From Bacteroides ovatus (GTDB taxonomy: Bacteria; Bacteroidota; Bacteroidia; Bacteroidales; Bacteroidaceae): a stretch of 64,000 nucleotides of DNA. Where the stretch lies: contig NZ_CP012938.1 of assembly GCF_001314995.1 (NCBI RefSeq), forward strand, positions 372,001-436,000, written 5' to 3'. Below the pieces are notes generated by a model. The model did no database searches. It saw nothing but the letters and a program-made list of their open reading frames with translations, and was not told where the DNA came from. This document shows positions 57,126 through 64,000 of the stretch, piece by piece; positions within the stretch are counted from its first letter, which is position 1; each line of letters begins with the position of its first letter. The position numbers and the translations under genes were made by a program.

Positions 57126-57227
57126 ATGGCAGTCAAGAGATCCCTTTGGGATATGATTCTGAAAGTCGTCATTGCGGTGGCTTCGGCAGTGCTGGGCGTT
57201 GTGGGCGGTAATGCGATGAATCTGTAA
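57126..57227 (+). CDS. smalltalk protein (33-residue membrane peptide)
   Basis: MAVKRSLWDMILKVVIAV, then ASAVLGVVGGNAMNL and stop: 33 residues. A strong ribosome-binding site (AAAGGAGGT, 57107-57115) lies 10 bases upstream. A short basic head is followed by one hydrophobic helix. It matches the family named smalltalk, found after HU/amidase genes in Bacteroides. The function is unknown. Size, single helix and neighbouring endolysin-type amidase would fit a holin-like or export helper role (inference). It is too short for routine gene calling. Confidence 0.85.
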   Translation: MAVKRSLWDMILKVVIAVASAVLGVVGGNAMNL

Positions 57228-57353
57228 AAGTGATCACAGGTCGCACGAAATAGTTGTTTGGTTAGCTCCTTTTGCAGGTTGTTAATTTGATAATAGTTGA
57301 TGTGTGGCCTGTGTTTTTTTATTTAGAATGAAATAATTAATAATGAGTTGTAT

Positions 57354-60335
57354 ATGAAAAGATTATATATCTTTATTTTTTTAGTGGGGTTACTAGGCAA
57401 CAATATTATGTATGCGCAGATTCCTGCTTCCTCACAATCGTTACCTAGTCCTAATGTAGCGGCCTTGGGACTTTATGGTGAGATTCCGGTTTCAAAATTT
57501 ACAGGTATGCCGGATATATCCGTTCCTATATATGAAGTTCCTGTCGGAGATTTTAAATTGCCGTTTTCTCTCCATTATCATGCCGCCGGGATACGTCCTG
57601 ACCAACATCCGGGATGGGTAGGAATGGGGTGGAATTTAAATACCGGAGGAGTTGTATCCAGAACGGTGAAGGGCAAGCCTGATGATTGTAATGTGAAAAA
57701 TCATACCTATTTGATGAATATGGGATATTATTTTCATTCCGAAACATTAAATACGCCTCAATGGAATACGCAAGACTATCTCAAAGAAACAGCTCAAAGT
57801 CATGGTGGAGCAGATTTTGAGCCGGACGAGTTCGATTTCAATTTTTTGGATTACCATGGAAAATTTATGTTGAATAGTGACAAAACATGGATCGTGCAAT
57901 GTGACAGGCCTGTAAAAGTGGATTTTAGTGGTAATTGGATGGATGTTCCGTTTGAAAAAGCGAATACGGCATTTCAATATTCCGGATATTCGCCTTCTTT
58001 TGATGGTTTTACTTTGACTACTGAAGATGGCACTCAATATATCTTTGGTAAAGAACGGAATGCCATTGAATATTCTATCGGATTTTTTCAGCAAGCTACG
58101 GATTTTTGGACAGCTACAGCCTGGTATCTGACAAAAATCATCCTGACTAACGGTCAGGAAATAACTTACACATACGAGCGTGGTGATTTTATCAATCAAA
58201 TGTTTATTTCACTGTATGATGATTTGGGGTCTTTTACATTTGGTGGCGGAATCTTGACTCCGGAGTGCTCATCTTCGAGCCATACGGCCATTGAAGACAG
58301 TTATCAGGGAAGTCTTATATCTCCGGTTTATCTCAACCGTATTTCTTTTCCCGAATGTGAAATAACTTTTGCGCGTGAAGTGACTACGGAATTGAGATAT
58401 TCACAGGATATTTATGCTTCTCAATATATGTTATGGCGCAAAAATCCAAAATATCGTTTTCTGAATTTTCTTGCAGATAATCCTTTGGATGATAATTATC
58501 CGAATTGTTTGGACAAGTTGAAATGGTATAAGTTGAGTAACCTGGAAATAAAAGATAAGAAAGGAAAGTGGATTCGGGATTACCGTTTCTCGTACAATGA
58601 CAACGCCTCACAGCGCCTGATATTACAATCTGTTTCTGAATTTGTATGGGGAGCAAACGGACGAAATTTTAATATGGAGTATGACTTTCCGGAGCAGTTG
58701 CCCCCTTATCTGTCCGGAAAAGTAGATCACTGGGGATTTTACAACAATCGTTTGATGACCGATAATTATGCCACTCATTACGATTCTCGCGAACCTAATG
58801 CGGATGTTTTGACATTTGGCGTTTTGAAAAGGCTGCACTATCCCACGGGAGGATATACACGTTTCGTTTTCGAACCTCACGAGTATTGTAAGCAAGTGAA
58901 AATGAATCGATGGGAAGGGTACGAGGATACATTCCAGCCGAAAATAGCGGGAGGACTAAGAATAAAGAAGATAATAAATAGTGATACAGGATTGGAAAGT
59001 GGTGAAAAAGTAGAAAAAGAGTACTTTTATGTGGATGATTATTTAGTTAATAAAGAAAAAGCAAGAATCTCAAGCGGTTGTCTGGGAGGACAGGTGAAGT
59101 ACTATTTTGATGATTATCAGGTAGAAGGTACCGGGGCGGATAAAGATGTAAAACGTATAATAAGAAGATTCAGCAGCCAGTCTGTGCTACCGGCATGTAT
59201 CAATTCTTCCGGAAATCATATCGGCTACAGTGAGGTGATTGAAAAAAGACCGGACGGTTCTTTTATCCGTTCTAAATATACCAACTTCGATAATGGACAC
59301 ATGGACGAAGCCCCGGAAGCAATCATACTTCCGAACCGAACGCCTTATGAACCTTGTGCTTCCAGATCGGTAGAACGGGGAAAACTTCTTTGTGAAGAAC
59401 TGTATTCGGCAGGCGGTATTTTAAAATCGAGCAAGTATCTGACCTATGAACGCTCTTCCGACCTTTACGTAAAATCAATGAGGACATCTCTTGATTATAT
59501 TTGCCCGACCTCATTTATAACTTATGCCGACGGTTGCTCATACAAGGTCTATTTGTATGATTACAGGCTGAAAAGCGAGAGTGATACTTTATACGACAAT
59601 CCCTCTTTTCCGATAAGTACGCAGACTGATTATGAATATGATCCGGACGGCTTGATAAAAGTAATTTCAGAAAGTGCCAATGGAGGAATAAGAAAACAAA
59701 CCTATAAAAGGATCCGTGAGTCCAGCTCGGATATATATACTCAAATGGTACAAAAGCATATACTTTCTCCGATTGTCGAAGAAAAGGAATATTCTATTTC
59801 CGATGATGGAACCAGCCGGCAACTGAAACAGGTGAAATATGAATATGTTCCTATAAAAGGAGTATCCGATCATTTTTTTCCTTGCTATTCTGCCTGGGAA
59901 AGGGTAGGTGAGGGCGCTTTGAGAGAAGTGTACAATTGTATTGATTATGATGCTTTGGGACATCCTTTATATGTTGTCAGAAACGAGGGTAAGACGGTTT
60001 ACCTTTGGAGCTACAACTATTTGCATCTGGCAGCGGAAATAAAGGGAGCTACCATTAGTGAAGTCCGAACAGCTATGGGAGGAGACCTCGTGCCGTTCAT
60101 GCAAGCCGGCACACCGGATCGTGCGAAACTGGTGCGTCTAAGAGCTTCTTTGCCACAGGCGCAAATAACATCCTATACGTATCAGCCGATGACCGGAGTT
60201 ACCTCTGTAACGGATCCGTGCGGAGTGGTCAGTTATTATGAATATGACCTCTTACAGCGGCTCAATAGACAAAAAGATAATTATGGGCGAACCATAAAGG
60301 CTTATGATTATCGGTATTCTGTAAATTCCTATTAA
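57354..60335 (+). CDS. RHS-like cell-wall-associated protein, N-terminal part of a two-gene toxin shell
   Basis: 993 residues from ATG 57354 (a TTG at 57348 is less likely). Signal peptide MKRLYIFIFLVGLLGNNIMYAQ. Residues about 30-120 have the typical Bacteroidetes RHS N terminus (GLYGEIPVSKFTGMPDIS, HYHAAGIRPDQHPGWVGMGW). The middle is beta-rich. The end holds YD-type repeats (YEYDPDG, GVTSVTDPCGVVSYYEYD). It stops within the repeat region and the next gene continues it after a 13-base gap. Such beta shells enclose a C-terminal toxin. It is exported by the Sec route. Confidence 0.85.
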   Translation: MKRLYIFIFLVGLLGNNIMYAQIPASSQSLPSPNVAALGLYGEIPVSKFTGMPDISVPIYEVPVGDFKLPFSLHYHAAGIRPDQHPGWVGMGWNLNTGGVVSRTVKGKPDDCNVKNHTYLMNMGYYFHSETLNTPQWNTQDYLKETAQSHGGADFEPDEFDFNFLDYHGKFMLNSDKTWIVQCDRPVKVDFSGNWMDVPFEKANTAFQYSGYSPSFDGFTLTTEDGTQYIFGKERNAIEYSIGFFQQATDFWTATAWYLTKIILTNGQEITYTYERGDFINQMFISLYDDLGSFTFGGGILTPECSSSSHTAIEDSYQGSLISPVYLNRISFPECEITFAREVTTELRYSQDIYASQYMLWRKNPKYRFLNFLADNPLDDNYPNCLDKLKWYKLSNLEIKDKKGKWIRDYRFSYNDNASQRLILQSVSEFVWGANGRNFNMEYDFPEQLPPYLSGKVDHWGFYNNRLMTDNYATHYDSREPNADVLTFGVLKRLHYPTGGYTRFVFEPHEYCKQVKMNRWEGYEDTFQPKIAGGLRIKKIINSDTGLESGEKVEKEYFYVDDYLVNKEKARISSGCLGGQVKYYFDDYQVEGTGADKDVKRIIRRFSSQSVLPACINSSGNHIGYSEVIEKRPDGSFIRSKYTNFDNGHMDEAPEAIILPNRTPYEPCASRSVERGKLLCEELYSAGGILKSSKYLTYERSSDLYVKSMRTSLDYICPTSFITYADGCSYKVYLYDYRLKSESDTLYDNPSFPISTQTDYEYDPDGLIKVISESANGGIRKQTYKRIRESSSDIYTQMVQKHILSPIVEEKEYSISDDGTSRQLKQVKYEYVPIKGVSDHFFPCYSAWERVGEGALREVYNCIDYDALGHPLYVVRNEGKTVYLWSYNYLHLAAEIKGATISEVRTAMGGDLVPFMQAGTPDRAKLVRLRASLPQAQITSYTYQPMTGVTSVTDPCGVVSYYEYDLLQRLNRQKDNYGRTIKAYDYRYSVNSY

Positions 60336-60348
60336 AAGAACAAGAAAT

Positions 60349-63300
60349 ATGAAAAATCATATATCATTATTTATATTTGCCATAGCCCTGCTTTCAGGAC
60401 CTGTTTCTGCAAATGATCTTTCCATGACAGCCGTAAAAGACACCCTGGCTTCCATACCGGGAGAACATAATTACATTTATGTACGAACACCACTTGGAGA
60501 GGATGAAGAAAAAAACTATGATGAAATAACATTCTATGACGGACTTGGACGTGAGCTCGATTTTGCACAAAGTTATGGAGCAGACCGTGCCGGTGCTATT
60601 ATGGCTCACCATCACCTGATAGAATATGATAGTTTAGGACGGAAAGAGAAACAATGGCTCTCTACGAATACTAGCTTTTCTTACATGTCTCCTGAAGATT
60701 TGAAGGGTGGTGTCTTGTGGGATTATCATGATGCAGGTAAAAGAAGTTATTTGCAAACTAACTATGAATCGTCCCCTCTAAATCGTATTACAGAACAATA
60801 TGGAGTGGGGGATGCTTGGGGAGATCATCCTGCCCGTATGGAATATCTGACGAATATTCCGGCTGATTCATTGCGTTGTTCGTTCTATTTTATAGATGAT
60901 AACGATTCACTGATTCGCAGAGGAGATTATCGGTCGGGAGAATTGCAGGTGACAAAGGCCACGGATGAAGACGGGAAACCGACTTACACCTTTGTTGACA
61001 AACAGGGGCGTACGCTACTGACCCGGCTAGGTAGAGGGAATCAACAAGCGGACACCTATTTTGTATTCGACCGCTTCGGAAGAATACGCTATGTTCTCCC
61101 ACCCATGATTAATGATGAAATATCGGCAGGAAATCTCGATTTGTACGCATATCAATACTTGTATGATAGTTTCGGACGCTGTATTTCGAAGAAACTACCG
61201 GGCTGTGCTGCAATAGGTTATGTTTATGACAAAGCCGACAGGGTTATATTGTCACAGAATGGAAATCAGTCACAGAAAAAAGAATGGACGTTCACATTCT
61301 ATGATAATCAGGGAAGGCTTGCATTAACAGGACTTTGTTCATTCAATGATCCTCCTTCATTGGATAATTCCATAGTAAGGGCTTATCGAACGACTTCGGA
61401 GAAAGACGGAGTGCTTCATTCCGGGTATGAAGTAGAGCATTTTCCTTATACGCTATCTTCTCTTTTACAAGTGAATTACTATGATGATTACAACTTCACA
61501 ACGGACACCCAACTCGCTTTCGGGCTGGAGAAGAAAGGTAAAGTGCAGTATGATTCTTTATATATCAATCACGAAGCCTCCCTTATCTCCGCACAAGGGA
61601 GACTGACCGGGACTAAAATAAAAGTGCTGGATGATGAGCGATATTTGACAAGTGCCTTATATTATGACTATAAAGGCAGAATAATACAGGGACGTTCCCA
61701 AAATCATTTGGGCGGGTATGACACAGACTTTTATTCATATACATATACTGGAAAGTTATTTGCCAGATTACATACCTATCAGATTGGGAACGGAAAGCGG
61801 CACATGGAAGAATATACCTATGAATATCTGGCAGATGGAGAACTTAGGGATGTATATCACCGCGTTGATAATGCGTATAGAGCCAATCATTTGCTTTACT
61901 ACACGTATGACAATGCCCGCCGGGTGTTTTTGAAAGATGTGGGAGGATTGGGTGCCTATACAATGTATACGTATGACGTCCGTGACCAGGTAATAAAAAC
62001 GATGTGCCGCTTTTTTCTTTCTGAAGAAATTTCTTATAATGCAAGTCCTGGCATCCCCTGTTATAATGGCAATATAAGTAGCCTAGCATGGCGGAGTGAG
62101 GAAGATGATACGGACGGCATCAGTAAAGGTTATCGTTTTGCCTATGACAGCATGAACAGGATGACTGATGCCTGCTATGGTGAAGGAGAAAATCTGACCG
62201 GCAACCTGAACTGTTATGACGAACAGGTCACTTCATTTGATAAGAATGGCAATATTCTCGGTTTGTGTCGTAATGGAGCTGTCGGTCCGGCAAGTTTCGG
62301 AGCCATTGATAGCTTGAATCTGTCATATCAGGGCAATCATTTGCTTAATGTGACAGACCACGCAAAGAATAATATGTATGGAAGTACCACTGATTTTAAA
62401 GACGGCATCCGATCATCAGCAGAATATGCTTATGATTTAAATGGCAATTTGATTCAAGATTTAAACAAAGGAATTTCGAGAATCCGGTATAATTGCTTAA
62501 ATTTGCCGAGTGCGATAGAGTTTACCGACGGACGTACAATCAGCTATCTTTATAGTGCCGACGGAACGAAACTGGAGGTCATCCATGCGATGGGAGATTC
62601 TATCACCACCACTGATTATTGTGGTAAAGCGATCTATGAAAACGGAAGTCTCGACAAGATTCTTCTCGATGGTGAAGGTTTTGTTTCTTTCGCGGACGAT
62701 GTTTCCTATAGTTATCATTTCTTCTTGAAAGATTACTTGGGTAATGTTCGTGTCGTATACAATGAAGATCGTGAAGCGGAAGAGGTGAATCATTACTATC
62801 CGTTCGGAGGAATCTTGGCTTCATCCACCCCTTCGGTTCAGCTTTACAAGTACAACGGAAAAGAACTGGACAGAAAAGGTGGTCTGGATTGGTATGATTA
62901 CGGGGCGCGGATGTATGATCCGGTATTGGGAAGATGGCATGTGGCAGATCCGATGAGTGAAAAGAATTATTCAATTACTCCTTACGGGTATTGTTTAAAT
63001 AATCCGGTGAAGCATATTGATCCTGATGGCAAGCAAGTCATCCCCGTTCCATCCCCTCTTCCTCTACCATTCTATTATCCTTTGACGAACACGCAATCTT
63101 ATAGATTGCCTTCAGATCAACAGATAATGAGACATACATCGGGGAAATTTGCGGAATTAGGGCAGATTATAAATCATACTCCTAAAATGTCTTATGCCTT
63201 TGGAACTCTTTTATTTTATCAGGCAAAGAATGCGATTAGTCCTGAATATGAGCACCAAAGAAAAAGAGACAGGAGGAATAAAGAAGGATTGGACAGGAAT

Positions 63301-63582
63301 CAGGCGAATGTGGCGGAAAGTATTGATACTAACGTGTCAGGGATGATGCCTAATGGTGATCCGGCTCCGAAAAGAGATCCTAAAGATAAAAAGAGAATAA
63401 TAAAAGTTGGGAAAAAAGTAATAATAGGGTTAGCTATAGATAGAACATATATGGAATTAACAAATCCTGATCCCACTCAAGATGCTTATGAAACTCATAC
63501 AAATCAAGTTGAAGGTAGAGAAGAATATTCAACAGATTATGTAGGGGATATTTATAATTGGATAAAAAAACTATTTGAATAA
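60349..63582 (+). CDS. RHS repeat protein with core domain and variable C-terminal toxin tip
   Basis: 1077 residues, with a signal peptide (LFIFAIALLSGPVSA). The start of the mature protein (GEHNYIYVRTPLGEDEEK, ITFYDGLGREL) is the DUF6443-like region of Bacteroidetes RHS proteins. YD repeats run to about residue 830. The RHS core (YNGKELDRKGGLDWYDYGAR, then DPVLGRWHVADPMSE and YGYCLNNPVKHIDPDGK) ends at about 895. The last 180 residues are a variable tip that I do not recognise; they are basic (KRDRRNKEGLDRNQ, KRIIKVGKKVIIGLA) and more AT-rich than the core. RHS cores usually cleave off such tips, which are toxins. A membrane-protein gene follows 9 bases later. Confidence 0.88.
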   Translation: MKNHISLFIFAIALLSGPVSANDLSMTAVKDTLASIPGEHNYIYVRTPLGEDEEKNYDEITFYDGLGRELDFAQSYGADRAGAIMAHHHLIEYDSLGRKEKQWLSTNTSFSYMSPEDLKGGVLWDYHDAGKRSYLQTNYESSPLNRITEQYGVGDAWGDHPARMEYLTNIPADSLRCSFYFIDDNDSLIRRGDYRSGELQVTKATDEDGKPTYTFVDKQGRTLLTRLGRGNQQADTYFVFDRFGRIRYVLPPMINDEISAGNLDLYAYQYLYDSFGRCISKKLPGCAAIGYVYDKADRVILSQNGNQSQKKEWTFTFYDNQGRLALTGLCSFNDPPSLDNSIVRAYRTTSEKDGVLHSGYEVEHFPYTLSSLLQVNYYDDYNFTTDTQLAFGLEKKGKVQYDSLYINHEASLISAQGRLTGTKIKVLDDERYLTSALYYDYKGRIIQGRSQNHLGGYDTDFYSYTYTGKLFARLHTYQIGNGKRHMEEYTYEYLADGELRDVYHRVDNAYRANHLLYYTYDNARRVFLKDVGGLGAYTMYTYDVRDQVIKTMCRFFLSEEISYNASPGIPCYNGNISSLAWRSEEDDTDGISKGYRFAYDSMNRMTDACYGEGENLTGNLNCYDEQVTSFDKNGNILGLCRNGAVGPASFGAIDSLNLSYQGNHLLNVTDHAKNNMYGSTTDFKDGIRSSAEYAYDLNGNLIQDLNKGISRIRYNCLNLPSAIEFTDGRTISYLYSADGTKLEVIHAMGDSITTTDYCGKAIYENGSLDKILLDGEGFVSFADDVSYSYHFFLKDYLGNVRVVYNEDREAEEVNHYYPFGGILASSTPSVQLYKYNGKELDRKGGLDWYDYGARMYDPVLGRWHVADPMSEKNYSITPYGYCLNNPVKHIDPDGKQVIPVPSPLPLPFYYPLTNTQSYRLPSDQQIMRHTSGKFAELGQIINHTPKMSYAFGTLLFYQAKNAISPEYEHQRKRDRRNKEGLDRNQANVAESIDTNVSGMMPNGDPAPKRDPKDKKRIIKVGKKVIIGLAIDRTYMELTNPDPTQDAYETHTNQVEGREEYSTDYVGDIYNWIKKLFE

Positions 63583-63591
63583 AAGCAATAT

Positions 63592-64000
63592 ATGGGAGAT
63601 ATTTTTATATTAATATTTAAGAGAATTACTATTTTTAATAGTATTTTAATGATAATTCATTGCTTATTCCATCCTGATTTAGGAGAATTTGAATATATGT
63701 TTATTGTTATAATATTATTACTAATTTCATGGATTGCATGGCTGACAGGCAAGATGTTAAACTTTTTGTCAAGGAATAAAGGTCTGAAAGAAAAGAAAAC
63801 TGAAACAAATAATATTGTTAAATCTTTTTGTTTGAAATTTAGCCGGGATATAGATGTGATATATGCAATTTTTTTTGCAATATATTTGGTCTTCTATAGT
63901 CACGAAAAAGCAATAGTTTATTTAATATTACTTCTGTTTGGACTATATCTTGGAAACAAAATAGCAATAAGAGCTAATCAATATATAGTAGATCAAGCAA
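63592..64000 (+). CDS. multi-pass membrane protein, candidate immunity protein (partial)
   Basis: The frame is open from ATG 63592 to the end of the window (136 codons visible, no stop). The start is 9 bases after the RHS gene stop. Four hydrophobic segments are seen (TIFNSILMIIHCLF, MFIVIILLLISWIAWLTG, IDVIYAIFFAIYLVFY and AIVYLILLLFGLYLGN), with a charged loop between the second and third. I do not recognise the family. Position directly behind a variable RHS tip, short spacing and very AT-rich codons are typical of cognate immunity genes. If so, the toxin tip may act on membranes or in the periplasm (inference). Confidence 0.7.
   Translation, partial: MGDIFILIFKRITIFNSILMIIHCLFHPDLGEFEYMFIVIILLLISWIAWLTGKMLNFLSRNKGLKEKKTETNNIVKSFCLKFSRDIDVIYAIFFAIYLVFYSHEKAIVYLILLLFGLYLGNKIAIRANQYIVDQA

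Noticed and set aside
50473..57227. Integrated prophage or conjugative element
   Set aside because: No integrase, structural phage genes, relaxase or att duplications were seen; only a replication-like cassette is present.

Overview
The window looks like Bacteroides chromosome, probably a close relative of B. thetaiotaomicron or B. ovatus. The evidence is three SusC/SusD systems (one present only as a SusD end), many lipoproteins with short lipoboxes, glycan-degrading enzymes, several TAnnTTTG-type (-7) promoter boxes, and the HU/DUF4248/amidase/smalltalk cassette typical of this genus. The beta-mannosidase carries its catalytic residues at E462 and E555, the numbering I recall for B. thetaiotaomicron BtMan2A. 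I see no rRNA, tRNA, CRISPR array or complete insertion sequence.

Layout. (1) 1-10162, + strand: the distal part of polysaccharide utilisation locus A (PUL A): SusD end, DUF5018 surface lipoprotein, phosphodiester glycosidase (NAGPA/DUF2233), GHL10-type hydrolase, metallophosphoesterase, an acetylesterase-GHL10 fusion and a DUF5009 (HGSNAT-like) membrane protein. (2) 10163-10817: convergent gap with tandem repeats and a strong bidirectional terminator. (3) 10818-28794, - strand: PUL B, a diverged mirror of PUL A: SusC, SusD, long GHL10, DUF5018, two paralogous unknown lipoproteins, DUF5009, an acetylesterase-NAGPA fusion, NAGPA, a second GHL10 type and an SGNH esterase. It lies directly behind an N-acylglucosamine 2-epimerase gene and a 5'-truncated sugar-porter gene. 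(4) 30704-44093, + strand: a host-glycan locus with sialidase, GH2 beta-mannosidase, two GH20 hexosaminidases and SusC/SusD. (5) 44188-50415: chromosomal genes: solo HicB-like regulator, AlkC-like DNA glycosylase, dnaJ, grpE, an asymmetric ABC-F ATPase and a YdeI-like protein. (6) 50473-57227: accessory cassette with an AAA/PD-(D/E)XK protein, VirE-type primase/helicase, a small gene with a possible frameshift start, DUF4248, HU, amidase and smalltalk, with several iteron-like repeat arrays. (7) 57354-64000: a two-gene RHS toxin with a variable C-terminal tip, followed by a membrane protein that may be its immunity protein and runs off the window.

How the genes work together. PULs A and B share a toolkit not explained by a standard glycan pathway: NAGPA domains (cleavage of an alpha-GlcNAc-1-phosphodiester), SASA O-acetylesterase domains, GHL10 hydrolases (a superfamily that includes the E. 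coli peptidoglycan glycosidase DigH), a metallophosphoesterase, and a membrane protein of the lysosomal alpha-glucosaminide N-acetyltransferase type. My inference is that they take apart an O-acetylated, phosphodiester-linked amino-sugar polymer, such as a teichoic-acid/peptidoglycan linkage region or a phosphoglycan. This is the best candidate for an undescribed system. The neighbouring sialidase, mannosidase and hexosaminidase set fits stepwise trimming of host N-glycans.
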